Shown here: piece after piece, positions 24,601 to 36,780 of the stretch | Layout: the number at the start of each line of letters is the position of its first letter | Numbering within the stretch: the first letter of the stretch is position 1 | Assembly: GCA_024362935.1 (NCBI GenBank) | Contig: JANCRA010000003.1 | Location: 10,096,001 to 10,160,000, forward strand | Direction: 5' to 3' | Length of the DNA: 64,000 nt | From: Setophaga petechia | Lineage: Eukaryota; Chordata; Aves; Passeriformes; Parulidae | Program-made: the position numbers and the translations under genes | The notes under the pieces: model-generated | The model's database searches: none | Told to the model about the DNA's origin: nothing | The model's input: only the letters and a program-made list of their open reading frames with translations

Positions 24601-26085
24601 CTTTTATCCTCAGTAGGAATATTGAAACAGAATCCAACAGGGACATGATTATGTCCAGGGTTATTTGGTCACCTGGCCACAAGGTACGTTGGCCACAAGG
24701 CCAGATATATCTGAATTATTCTTCTGGGCCTCTCTGTCATATGTTTTGCAGATTTCACAATTTCCAAGGGAAACTGTCAGTTTTCTTGCCTTTTTTGTGT
24801 CTGTCCATATCCATCTTAACAAAATTAAGCTCTACCAGAAACTTTGGTCTTCATCTGACTGTGGTCAAAAGCTAATTTAAAAGAATAAGCTCACACAAGA
24901 TCGTTTAAATAACTGTCATTAGTATGGACTAGCTTCAACCTTCTGATCTGATCATATTCCCAGAGACAGCCCACCATGCCTAGCTTTTGCATCTGTAATA
25001 GCATTCACTGTTGTTGATACTTAAAGATAACACTGCACACAACAAAAGAATTATCACATTTTTGCAGGAAATAATTCATTGATTCACTGCCAGGTTTATG
25101 GTTCTTTTCATTTGTTTGTTTTGGCAGTTGTACCCCTTCAAAAGTTTGCTTCTGTATTTTAAAATGCTAAAGAGTATCCTTTTAATTAAATTGCTGTTGG
25201 TGCACATGCTATCCCATTCTTTACTTGCTTAAAAGCCATGTGTTTATAAATGGGAACTTCCCTTTTACACTGAGAGTTTAACTGTAAGAAGAGCATATGG
25301 TTTAGCTCAAGTTTTTTGCTAGGGTTTGACTGTGCCTCAGTTTTCTATCCCAGGCTTTTCTTTTATATCTTCATATTATCTAAATCCAGTGAGCCAGGTT
25401 ACTGCTCCACTAAGTTAAAGAAAAACAAAAAGCTCTGTGCTTGCCTAATATTTTCTTAATACCTGAGGAAACTTAAGCAAAAAAAAAATAAAAAATCATA
25501 AGTTATATCAGGTGTTTCAACTTCTTCATAAATAGGAACCTCCATCAAAAAATAACAAAAATATCTTAAAGGCTGGTAGGAGGGCTTTAAGTTTCTTGGA
25601 ATGATTTCTGTTGGGAAATCTCAGTGTTGTGGTTGCTGCTTTCTCACCTCATTCCATAAGAAGTCCATGAATTCTTGTTCTCTTTGTCACCTACAAGTGT
25701 AAGCAACAGGAATCTTGTGCCTTCTTTCATTTTTTCCATCTTGCTTCTTTGAGATGAAGTTTAAGAATATCATGCTAGAAAATTTGTTGAATAATGCACT
25801 CAAGTAATTTTTTTTAACTGTGAGAGTGCTTAGAGTTTGGAATGTGTTTTAAGAAGTCAGCATGAGTGCTAGGAACCTCAAAGGAATTATTTGTATTGAT
25901 TGGCAAATCCAAACTGTAACTGAAAAGTAACTTAAAGCCATAACTTACTGTTTTCATAGTGCTTATCTCCAACACACTGTCTTCTCGTTAAGCCTGAGAT
26001 ATTTCAGGTGAAAATAATACTCCAAACAAAGTGAAAGACCATACTTGGAATAAAGGAACACCAAGTAAGGAACTTGGTTGTGATT
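18601..26085. other. Long non-coding stretch, nothing supportable
   Basis: AT-rich unique DNA with T/G tracts at 19202-19241 and 20760-20860, a (TG)n run at 24075-24100 and a small duplication TTGGCCACAAGG near 24670-24702. Reading frames are all under 100 codons. The frame at 21942-22241 and its antisense neighbours match no family I know. No tRNA, SINE or LTR was recognised. Confidence 0.6.
24075..24100 (+). repeat. (TG)n with GCGTGCACATGCA, Z-DNA-prone
   Basis: Alternating purine-pyrimidine sequence GTGTGTGTGTGCGTGCACAT. This is a common short microsatellite, listed because alternating GT/GC can adopt Z-DNA. Confidence 0.9.
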
Positions 26086-26500
26086 TTTACCATATTTATG
26101 GTTCCACATCCCTATTACGGCATATTCCAACATATTGATTCTTCCATTGTTTCCATGGGAACATCCTGATGTCTATAATTACCAGAAAGTGTTCAATTAA
26201 TATAAAACACAGTGGTAAATTTTTCCTTATGTACTCCCATTTCCATGCAAAAGGTGTAGCCAAGATGCCATTTATAGAATAATATAAATAGCTGAAATGC
26301 TATTTACTTGCATAACTCATTTGTTCAAAGAAATTAGTCTCTGGGAGTGCATTTTCCTCTGCTAATGACTGAGCTTAATATTAACCTGAGTGCTTAAATG
26401 AATTTGCTGATCGCAGCTAAGGCTCACACAGACCTTATTCAACATGAGTTACACACACTGTTGGCACCTGTAGCAGTGCCTGCTTAAAGGAAACCTAATT
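26086..26500. promoter_or_regulatory. Candidate conserved regulatory block
   Basis: About 400 bp of even-textured, repeat-free DNA with dense motif-like text: CATATTCCAACATATTGATT, ATTGTTTCCATGGGAACATC (forkhead-like TGTTT beside a TTCCATGGGAA dyad), TGTTCAATTAATATAAAACA, GCTAATGACTGAGCTTAATA and ATTTGCTGATCGCAGC. No open frame runs through it. The texture suggests purifying selection, but this is inference and needs cross-species alignment. Confidence 0.28.
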
Positions 26501-29500
26501 TGAAAGCAGTACACAGAGATATTTTCTTTACTCTTTCCAGGAGACTTTAGTTTCTACCTTGAAGTTAGGTTTAAAGTAAATACACACTGAGCAGGAGACA
26601 GAATACGAGTTTTGCCTTCCCACTCTCTGGCTCACAAACAGAGTTTTAGTCTCTGAACTTTCATCTTTATGAACTTTTTATATCAACAGTTATTTGTTTG
26701 TTTTAACAATGTCATTTTTTTTAGCATTTAATCAAAGACTATCTCTTTGTATAGTGTAGATGATTTAAAAAATGACCCCTTTTAAAAACAGGATATGACC
26801 ATCTGATAGAATAATCTCTAATCATCTATAGGACAAATATGGCAGCACTATATATGCCAGGTAAAATGTCAATAAGACTACACCCAGAGTAAAACACAGG
26901 ATAATTAAGTGATTTCAAGCCCTTGATGAGCAAAGAAGTCAAGATTAGTTAGGAAAATAAGGGAAAAAATATGCAATGCTGAATTCTTTGGTGACTAGAG
27001 GACGACAGAACCTGCAAACTTTGAATTCAGAGAGCTGGTTGAAGGGATATTTAATGATTTAGCATACGCCCACCTCAATTAAGAAATGAAAGATGGAAAC
27101 CCACTGATTTCTGGGCTTTTTTACCACTGAACAAAAGGTATTTTCTTTACAATACCATTATTTCCCACCAGTATGTAACAACCTTTTGACTCAGGAAGGC
27201 AGAGGTCAGCATTTTGATTTCTGGATTCCTTGAAGACATTTCTTAAAATAAAGACATAAATGCTTTTCAAAATTTCATAGATATTTGGGATTTTAATTGA
27301 ATGTGTGAATATTCCTTGCTGGACTATCAAGCCTCTGCTATTAATTTAGAAGTTTCTCTGTAAGCACACAGGTATGAGCTCCATCCCTTCACAAAGAGGC
27401 CAATGAATCCTGTGCATCGGATGTGAGGAATCTGGTCTCTGAAGATTCTCTGTGGAGTTGTGGGGCTGGAATTTCATTCAGTAGCTGATAACTGCACCAC
27501 TTCAGCTCCTCCTCCACCAGGGTCTTGAATATCCAGCATGCAATCACCAAGATGGCATTGCAAAATAAGTAAGTTCCCTCTCAAGGGAGTAAAGAAAACT
27601 GGGTTAAGATATGTGCTGACATACAGGGTGCCATTCCAAACAACATCAATGGATTTGTTTTTATTTACATCACCAGAGAGTTTGGAGTAATCTTCCTTGT
27701 GTTGTCACAAGCATACTAAACAAGTTTGAAGATTGTTTAAAGAAACCATTTTAGCTTTGTTGATTACTCAATCTCTGCAGTCATTTATTGCTCCAATACT
27801 ACAAAGTAAGAGAGATTATCTTTTAATTAGGTGATTTTTATCCTTGTAACATCTTCAACTGCTCTAGATATTCATTAAGGTTTTTTTCTCTCCCCCTGCA
27901 ACTTTCTTGAATAAGCTTTCATGTTTCTCTGCTCTTCTCCCTGGTGAGTTGTTGATCCAGGGACCAATGAATGTTAGTAATACATCTATTTATTCCCTAA
28001 TCATTATGAATATTTTTAAATGTACTTCAGAAAAGTATTTGTAGGCTATGCACTCAAAACCGCCTAATCCCTATAAATGCTCAGAATGAAAAATTGTGAA
28101 ATTTATCTATGGGTGGAGAAAACACTCCTTCAATTTTCTGTTATTCTTAGTGTAAAACTCCTTGTGTACAAACATGGAGCAATATTACATCCAAATGATA
28201 ACATTTTTTTGAAACTGAGAGCTATACTAATTCTTAGCAGGTTTGTCTGCTAACAATGCAGTTCACAAAAAGTCCTTTAAGATGTTTAAGAATAATGGAA
28301 GTTAATGACCCCATCTCTGTTTTATCTATGAGATGATATAAAGGTATTGATCCTGCCTGGAGACATGAGGAAAGGCTATCTGATCTTTTGAAGTCCTTCC
28401 TACACTTCCTTTCCAAGATCAGAAGATTAAATTCATTGCCATTGCTCTTATGGTAAAAGGCAGGTGAGTGGATTCTTCTTTCTTAGATGACAAGTCCATG
28501 GCAAATTTACAGGACATTTATGATGTAGTCAAAGGGATGTTGTTATTGTTATCAACATCTCATGGTGGATGAAGACTTGTCATCCTAGGTGAAAGAACTG
28601 TTATGTTTGAGGAGCCACATTAGCAACTCCTGTAAAAAAGTTGGAGGGAGGGCACTTTTGAAAAGTCTATCCAAAATGATAAAATCAGCATAAATGGGTA
28701 AGACTCTTGTTTCCAACTGAGTGAGAAGTGGAAAGCTTTTGACCCAGAACTCTTGTATCTGACAACACACATTCTCCAAAATATAAGCAGCATTGGGAAG
28801 GTGACAAATGAGAGAATAGGAGTTATGCATACTCATAAATTGCTTGGGATTTTCAATGAAAAAAAAAAAAACAAAAAAACAACACCAATTTAAGAAAATC
28901 AATTAATGTTTGTAAGACAGGATGCCATGGAAGGCAGAAATATTTTGGTGACAGAACAGTGTTTTGTGCCTGAATGAGTAAACTTGTGCTTGGAGGCACA
29001 GAAATTCCCCAGTTCCCCAAGGGCACAAAAACCTTTGGAGCCAACACGGGATTTGTGGCAAAATCTGCAGATGGCTCTGCTGGAGGAATGCATGCAGCTG
29101 TGTACAGCTGGCTTATGGCTGCCTGGCTTTGTATTGGCAACCCAGTTAAGTAGATATCTTTTTGATGGTGGAGACACAAAAATAATATCCACAGATGCTA
29201 ACATACTCCCCCTCAGTGGTTTCAGCACTTCAGCTCATAGCAGTAGACTTCTTCCTTTCCTTGATGAAGATTTGCTGTTAGTTTATGCTCTCCCTTCAAG
29301 TGAAGGACTGTTGTAAAATTTCCTTATTTCTAAAACACGCTTTAAATTAGTCTTCTTTTTTAATTTTTTTCCTTTTTTTTTCCTGAAAACACAATCATAA
29401 GACACCAGTAGTCGATTGAGGTAGCATTATTCATAACTCCTCTCTGGCATCTTCAAATATCAAGCATGAAAATATTCAGCTAGATAAATTCCAAAATTAA

Positions 29501-31250
29501 AATGCCTAATCTGGCCAAAATGATAAATTTCTGACCTATGGGAAAATAACAATATTCTTTTTTCCTATTCCTAAAAAATAGAATATGAAAAATTACTTTT
29601 TAAAGAAACTGTTTTTGTTTGGAAACTTTTGGGTTTTTTGTTTTTTTAAAAAGAAAATTTTTTAATTTTGTAGTTTCTTATATTATATCAACACATGCCA
29701 AAAATAGTCTTGCATAATCTGCTGACAGATTATAATGTGGCATTGGTTAAAATGTTCTATTGGTTTTCATTTGTTCATTGTTTTTGTAACAAAATGCAAA
29801 GTTGTAATTTAGGATGATGCAGAATGTTTCAATCAGTACTAAGTAGCATCTGCCTTAAAGTCTAAAAATAATTTATTTAAGCATTTTCTCATTTTACAGG
29901 AAACCTAATCATGTTCATGTCACTTTGAGGGGAAAAACAGTCACTTGCCTTGAAACCTCTATTTCTAACAAAATGTTCTGTATTAAATTTTTCTATATAG
30001 ATCTGGTTGGCATAACTTTATAGCTGATTGAACAAATGTTCTCAAAAAAGTCTGCCAAGTTTATAATCCAGTATCCCTTGTTTCTGGACAGCACCAATCT
30101 CTTTGGTCACTTTTAATTCAGAGATTCCAGATCACTGACAAATTACTTTACAATGTAAAGTCTTTAAACAGAGCTCTTAAACCCAAATTTTGTTCAGTCC
30201 CTGGGAGCCTCTCCACTGATCATAACAGATGTTAAGTCTGGTCATTAGTAGAGGGTAAGCATGGCAAAGCACTTTCATAAATTGATTTTCCTGGACATGG
30301 ATAAAGGAGCAGTGACTCTCATAGTAACTGCTGATTCATACAAGAAAACAACCTGATTTTTGAGAGTTACAAAAGCTTCCCTTGTTGCCAAACCATGAAC
30401 CTTCTGCAAAGTCCATTGGGACTTTAAAAATTTTACTGGTGATTCAATGAAAGCAGAAGCATTGGAGCTCCTCTGCAGTGTCATGTGGCTAATCAGAGTT
30501 CTGTGGGACAGCTTGTGAAAAAGGAGATAGTTCTATCTCAGACCAACTTATCCCTGCTTAGACACATGCAGAGATCGTTTCTCAGGAAATTATATTTTAG
30601 GATTGTAAGACTGTAGGATTGTAGGAGTGTGCAAGCACATGTGTGTGTGCATGCACATGTGTTAATAGAGACATGCATGTGAACACTGCAAAAAAATCTG
30701 CTGGTGAAAAAGGATGATTGGTTATAGTATATGCAATGAAATTAAAATGTGCAGAGATAATTTCTTAGAACTATAGCCTAAGTTTAACAATTTGCTTCTG
30801 AATAATTTAATTTTCAGTTTTAAGCCTTTAGAATGATGGTTTATTTATAATTTGAGACAGAGTCTGCATGTATTTTAAATACAAAGAGAGGTTCCAACAG
30901 CCAAGTCATTATATTAGTGGAGAGTTTAATTAATAACACCCTAATTGTAGAAGCCAACATCAAGAGCCACATCATATTGTTGCTATTAAATTTTGAAACG
31001 GCTTGAAATTATTTAGTAATTTAAAAAGATGAATTTCTGGATAAAGTGTTATCTTTTCATAGGGACATAGTTTACTTTGGGTTCTTTCACTTTGCAGACT
31101 CCAGGATTCTTCACCAGGTTCTACACTTCAGTTGCTTTTGGATCTGGACAGTAGGGCATACCCTCACACTTATGCAGAAGTGAAAGAAACTCACTAAGTC
31201 TTTTGTCAAAGTTCACCCAAGGTCCCCAGAACATAAATATTTAGTACAAT
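26501..31250. other. Non-coding stretch, no gene seen
   Basis: AT-rich. An A-run occurs at 28860-28880 and T-rich text at 29350-29385 and 29620-29660. Overlapping frames of about 105-110 codons lie at 28585-29316 on both strands, a mark of chance openness, and none shows a domain. A (TG)n-like run is listed at 30635-30662. Confidence 0.6.
30635..30662. repeat. Alternating CA/TG palindromic run
   Basis: GCACATGTGTGTGTGCATGC followed by ACATGTGT: strict purine-pyrimidine alternation for 28 bp with inverted symmetry (GCACATGTG / CATGCACATGTG). It is prone to Z-DNA and cruciform formation. It is preceded by loose GTAGGATTGTAGGA repeats. Confidence 0.85.
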
Positions 31251-32262
31251 TGGGTTTGTATAGCCAGGTTTTTGAAAGCAGGGGGGCTACAAGAGTGGCT
31301 TTGGTGAGAAGCTGCTCAAAGCTTCCCTCATGTCCAGCAGAACCAAAGCCAGCTGGTTCAGGATAGATGTGCTGCTGGCCAGGGCTGGTCCCATCACAAG
31401 TGGTGACAACACCTCTGTGATAACATATTTAAAAAAAAAAAAAAAAAGGGATTGGGCAGATGTAATTGTGGCCAGACAATACTAGAGTGAGAGTAGGTGA
31501 GAGGAGCAACTCTGCAGACACCAAGGTCAGTGGAGAAGGAGTGGGAGGAAGGGCTGTAGGTGCTGGAATGGGCTTCCCCTGCAGCCTGTGGAGGTCCATG
31601 GGGATGCAGGGATCCACCTGCATCCTCCCTGGAGGATACCCATGGTGGAGCAGGTGAGTACCTGAGAGCAGGCTGTGACCCTGTGGGTGGCCTGTGCTGG
31701 AGCAGGCTCCTGAACCAGACCTGCAGACTTGTGGAGATAGGAGCCCACTGGAGCAGATTTCCTGGTAGGATTTCTGACCCTGTGAGGGCCCACACTGGAG
31801 CAGCCTGTGCTTGAAAGACTGCACCCTACTGAAGAGTGATCCATGTTGCAGCAGTTTGTGGAGAACTGTATCCTATGGGAGAGACCCCATGTTGGAGCAG
31901 GGAAGGGCTCCTGTTCCTGGGCATCAGCAGAAACAATGTGTGATGGACTGACCACAGCCCCCATTCCATGGGCTGCCAGAGGGGAGGAGGTAGAGCAGGG
32001 AAAGAGGGAGGGGTGGGGAGAAGGTGTTTTTAAGGTCCTACTTTATTTTTCATTATTCTGCTTTGATTTTGTTTGTAATAAATTAAATTAATATCTCTAA
32101 TTTGAGTCTATTTTGCCTGTGACAATATTTCGTGAGTGATTTGTCTCCTTATCTCAACCCGTGAATACTTCTTATATTTTGTCTCCCCTGTCCAGCTGCA
32201 GAGGGGAATGATAGAGAGGCTTTGGTGGGTGTCTGGCATCCAGACAGGGTCAACCCACTACA
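31251..32262 (+). mobile_element. Solo LTR of an avian ERVL-type endogenous retrovirus
   Basis: The element begins TGGGTTTGTATAGCCAGG and ends CAACCCACTACA, giving the TG...CA termini of an LTR. ACAAT (31246-31250) and ACAGT (32263-32267) flank it as a 5-bp target duplication with one mismatch, the size usual for ERVL. Recognisable parts are GCTACAAGAGTGGCTTTGGT, a 17-bp A-run (31431-31447), six GGAGCAG units spaced about 50 bp, a polyadenylation signal AATAAA (32077-32082) in plus orientation and the GT-rich stretch behind it. I recall this text from LTRs common in songbirds. There is no gag, pol or env next to it, so it is a solo LTR left by recombination. The several 60-145 codon frames inside it, on both strands, are by-products of its GC-rich repeats. 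Confidence 0.85.
31640..31905 (+). repeat. Internal ~50-bp tandem repeat of the LTR (6 units)
   Basis: The core TGGAGCAG (once TGCAGCAG) starts at 31646, 31698, 31749, 31796, 31847 and 31893, spacings of 46-52 bp, each followed by similar text such as CCTGTG, CTCCTG or TTTGTG. This is an old minisatellite-like array inside the LTR body. Variation in its unit number may separate subfamilies. Confidence 0.8.
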
Positions 32263-32267
32263 ACAGT

Positions 32268-33660
32268 GGCATGAGATCATTAAAAATGTAAATAAGTGAA
32301 AGTTAGAAAATCTCTGTAAAAATAAGAATAAACAGAATCTCCTGAGGAAATGCATAGTCAGTTGAATGTGATTTAAAGAAAACATATACACTCACTTCTA
32401 AAATATTGATTTGTCTTCACCCATGGATATTTGCACTAACCAAATACCCAGAAGTGTCAGAGGATGTTCTCTTTAGCTGCTCTCACTAGTAATCCATAGC
32501 CTCACATACATCTAGGTGCTGGGACACAGGGCAGGATGGAGCAGGGCCCTCCTTCCACCCACAGCCTGTTGCCTCCTTTGGGACCTGCTGCTCTTCCACC
32601 CAGCACCTCTGAGACCAGCAGCAGCCACAGCCTGCTGGGCACTGGGCAGCATGCAGAACACCAGGGTACCCCCGTGTACCTTCCCTGAACATTTTCTCTC
32701 CCTGGCTGCCTTGTTCTACCCAGTTCTGCACAAGTAGACTGGTTCTGCTGCCAGCTCCCCCCTCCCCAACAGCCATATTGCATAACAGTAGGATTTTGCC
32801 CTAAGCTGTTGTGATGACTCCAGAATTTCCAGTCTTATAAGCTCTCTGTAAATTGATAAAATATTCCTCCCCTTCCCTCTGCATTTCAAAATACACATCC
32901 TACTAACTTAGTGCAGTCTTAGGGGCAATTAAAATGAATAAATACTATGGGAACCTGATAATTTTGCAGTGAAAAATCAATACTAAAAATAATACATATA
33001 TCTTATTACTGATTGTGATACAACAGGAGCATGATATAGGGATATAAAATTGCAGATATTATTGGAAAGATTGATATCATAACAATTTTTCATATCATAT
33101 TAGAAAACAACAAACTTAATAATACAATGCATGCAAACCCACTAATAAGATTCAAAAATCTAGTAATATAATATTTGAAAACCTATAAATTTGATAGGAT
33201 GTGTCAGTAGTACTACAAAAATTAGCTGTAAATCTGCTGCAATAAATGCTGATCTTTTTTGTACTCCTAAAAAATCCTGCCCTTTATTTCACTGTTTCCA
33301 AAGCATGTCATGTTATCAATTCATGAAAAAGAGACCGAAAATGTGTGAACTACCAGTTTACAAATGATCATGATTTTATTTTTTCTTTGTGGAAGGTCTA
33401 CCCAAATTTATGCTTTGTTTATCTAAGTAATAACAAATGTCATTTGAAAATCAACTACATTTTGGTTGGCTTCTCCCTTTAGAAAATGGTATTCCATCAT
33501 TAAGTATTCCTTAAACCCATTCAGCTTCAAAATCTCCACTATTCTTCAAAGGCCTGAAAAAAGCAACATTCTCTTGCAGTTTGTCTGCCAAAGCACTTTG
33601 TCTCACCAGCAGGAACAAACTGGATCCATTTCTTCTTTAAATTTTTTTCCTTTCTCCCAC
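32268..33660. other. Flank of the LTR: GC-richer patch, then AT-rich DNA
   Basis: About 32510-32790 is clearly richer in G+C than the surroundings (CTCCTTCCACCCACAGCC, GAGACCAGCAGCAGCC), with overlapping frames on both strands and no domain. It lies outside the LTR boundary, so it may be an older insertion. From 32800 onward the sequence is very AT-rich and featureless. Confidence 0.5.
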
Positions 33661-33662
33661 AG

Positions 33663-33749
33663 GTGAAGGACATAGTGGACATGTCAAGAGGTTAACTTCA
33701 AATTCTTGTAATTTTGAAGGAGTTCAGTGCAACTACCCACCCATAGAAG
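33663..33749 (+). other. Possible 87-nt cassette exon (speculative)
   Basis: Upstream is a long pyrimidine tract ending TTTCTCCCACAG, a good 3' splice site. Downstream is GAAG|GTGAGG, a good 5' splice site. The 87-nt segment is open in one frame, starting with two bases of a codon and ending with one, so the phase is symmetric (1,1) and inclusion would preserve a frame. The predicted 28 complete codons begin EGHSGHVKRLTSN and contain two cysteines. I do not recognise the peptide. Chance of an open frame this short is high, and splice-like borders are common in introns, so this is weak evidence. An untranslated or lncRNA exon would be equally possible. Confidence 0.15.
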
Positions 33750-36700
33750 GTGAGGTTCTTTAATAAACCAGAGATGGAAATGAACACAGGAACTCTGGAG
33801 AGACTAAAGAAAAGAGGCACTTGGTAAAATGCTTAGTTTCTTGGGGGAAATTACATTCCTTTTTATCAGCTGTCTTCACCCTATTACCAAGGGAGGCCAA
33901 AGGTCCCAGCAATGATTTTGAGTCCAGGCTGGCTCTGCAAATGATTAAGGAGAGAAAAGTTTTTTTACTCTGTAAGGTGGATACACTTTTCCTGGACAAT
34001 TTAATGCAAGTCTAATCAAACCACACCTAATGTCCCTTCTCCTGCCTAACAAGGAGAATAAGCACCACATTACCTCACATCTGAAACCTGAACTCCTGTT
34101 GACTAGGTCATTGTGGCACTCCATGTCTTAGAGCCAAAATCTACTGATACCAGCCAACATGATACTTGCCACTGAGTATCATGAAATGCTGTAGAGAAAC
34201 ATCACTGCTTGCCACATAGAGGGCAATGCTTCTGGCGGATGGTCAGGATCTCTTAACCAGGTCAGCTTCAGGCTGTCTGGGCATCCTTTACCTGAGGCAG
34301 GATTGTTCTGATGGTAATCTCAGGTTTAGATACCAAACCCTGGTATCGAGGTGCCAGCTGTACACTGGTGATCCAGACTCCTCTGTAGGGCCAGCAGACA
34401 GCAGGGACACAGCACAGGGCATGGAGCAGGCAGGGCTGCTGAGACAGTGCAGTGACAAGTTCTGGGGAGGGGAACAGGGCACCAGGCATCTCTTGTGGTT
34501 TACCAAACACTTCAGATGGGACAGCCTTTCCCAAGTCTTATCCCTCAAGAGCAAAGACTTGGTTCTGGCAGGCTCTTCAAAAGTCGGGAAAGAAACCACA
34601 CTCACTAGAAATGTCCTTGGAGAAGGTTTTGGGCACAGAAATGAAACACATCGCTGAGAAAAATCTCATGTACAGTAGAACAGAGAATGGCCATTTGTGA
34701 AATGGAAATAAATTAAAAAACAGATAGAATAAGGAGCTTGCTGTGCATCAGAATTAAAATAAATAAACTAAAGCAAAAAAAAAAAAAGGGTTTGGAGGTT
34801 TCAGTTTTTGTACACCTGGTATGAATATTTTGTTATTCTTGTTTATCTGAACTAGTATTTCAGGTAGGACAATGAAAGCTGATACCAAAGCTTTCCCCAT
34901 TTTTTCCTCCTTGACAAGAATATAAAGAAGTACAGTCCATGACACTGAATACCGACAGAAAGAATTAAAGGTGAGATGTGGAGGTATCAACTCCCATGGC
35001 AAGGAAAAGTCAGACAGGGCCAAGGCTTTGTGATTTGCAAGGAGAACTTCAATTCAGGAGTGTGTAATGAGGGTGGTTATTTCTCTAGCCTAGGTTCAGT
35101 TAACAGAATCTATTATTTATCAGTTTTGTCAAGTTTGAATACAGATCTGAATTTCCATGCCCATGTTTTATATGCATGTATAGTTGTATAGCTCTGCAGG
35201 GTTTCCAGCCTCCTTTCAGAGATACACAGGTCCAGTTATTCTCTTCGAAATCATTTGCACATTAGAAGATCAATTAATTCCTCTGGTTTTTGGTGATTCA
35301 CATACCCAGTTGCTTGTTTGGATGCCTGCAACCCTCAGTTATGTGAAAAAGACGTACCTATATTCCATCAGTGAATATGGCTTAAGTATATTCAATCAGG
35401 ACTCTTTTTTGAGTTGTATCTGACCTGCTTTTTTCTTTTAATAAGGAATAATAAGATTTCATTTACTTCATGGCCTGGACTACTTTGTTTTCTCTCATGG
35501 ATTGCCGAGAACATCTTGGAGTTTTTTATGATAAACATAGTCTTCCACAAAAACTACTCAGATATCCAACAACATTAGAAAACATGGTTTCCAGCTAAAA
35601 AACTTTCCCCCACCCCATTATAGAAAAAACTTACATTTCTTGGACACCAATTTTATCTTCAATGCAAATTTTTCACATTAGCAGTACTTAAAGCTATGTT
35701 TAATGATATTGTTGATCCCAGTAGTTAAGGCAATGACTAATCACATAAAGCTATAAAAACTGACTGGATAGCTAAGGAAGAGAACAAGTTCACAGAAAAA
35801 GTTTGTGTCTCAGTCCCAAAAGAAATAATTGGTCATGTTTTCCTTCCTCATCTAAGAGCTGGCAAAACCACAACTCGTGCAATATCTTGGCACAATTTGA
35901 TGTCTTCCCTTGAAAGAGATCTGGGATTAATGGACAAAAATAAGCTCCTAAAATGAAATAAATTGTTGAAATCCTGTAGTGAGCCTTTTTCCCTTCATGT
36001 TCATGCTGAAGCTTTTGGCAGAGCAGCAGAGAAAGGAGTGATGCATTCAAACTAGAGGAAGCCGCTCTGTAGCAGAAACAAGTGTGAGTCCTACAATTTC
36101 TACAGTCATGCTAATAAATCAAAGGCATTTCTTATTGATACTTTTTCATAATGTATTGCTTATTTTCTGGTGTGCTACGGTTTCAAATAGCAAGTTCTTT
36201 TGAGATATGGTCCCTTTTCTCATTGTGTTTGTTGAGTACCAACCACACTTTATGAAATTAGCAAAATCATTAGGAAAGCACAGGTATACTCATAGTATAC
36301 TCAGTAATATTGGGGCAAGATTTTTTTTGCCCCATTTTGTTTTAAGAAAGGATCAGGCCCACAAGAGTGCTGTTTGGTCTGGCAGCACAATTGCATGGTT
36401 ACTTATTCTTTAATGGAGATGTCCATTTCTATTACTACTCAATCACTTCAACTGCCTCTCACAGAAAAATCCAATATAACTGGGCAGAGAATGATAACTT
36501 GTCTAAGGCATTTTTAAGCCAACCCAAAGGAATATACAGCAGAGATAAAATGTGACACTGAAAATGTATATGTCGGTTTTAAAATGTTTTAACAAGACAA
36601 AACCAATTTTTAAGATCTATATATGTTGGGGTTTTGTTTTTAAATTATTTTTTTTAAAAGATCCTTTCTGTGGGAGTATATCATATCTCACTATAATCCA

Positions 36701-36780
36701 AGTGGTCTCAGCCCTGTTGAATACTGTAGGGCTTTGCCGTGAGGGCCCAGCAGCGAAGCAGTGAGTGTCTATCTCCCAAA
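33750..36780. other. Non-coding stretch, no gene seen
   Basis: The segment 34210-34660 is somewhat GC-richer and gives a 143-codon plus frame with two antisense frames of 88-105 codons across the same DNA. None matches a domain I know, so I treat it as unrecognised old repeat or chance. A 12-bp A-run is at about 34776-34787. The rest is AT-rich. Confidence 0.55.

Noticed and set aside
25330..25400. Possible MIR tail (ACTGTGCCTCAGTTTTCTAT)
   Set aside because: One landmark only. The rest does not follow the consensus.
29880..29915. Possible reversed MIR (CTCATTTTACAGGAAAC)
   Set aside because: A single matching landmark without the preceding and following ones.
31394..32091. Overlapping frames of 63-145 codons on both strands
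   Set aside because: All lie within the solo LTR. Their openness comes from the GC-rich internal array, and no gag, pol or env motif is present.
34226..34657. 143-codon plus-strand frame
   Set aside because: No domain recognised, antisense frames of 88-105 codons cover the same DNA, and there is no promoter, splice or polyadenylation context.
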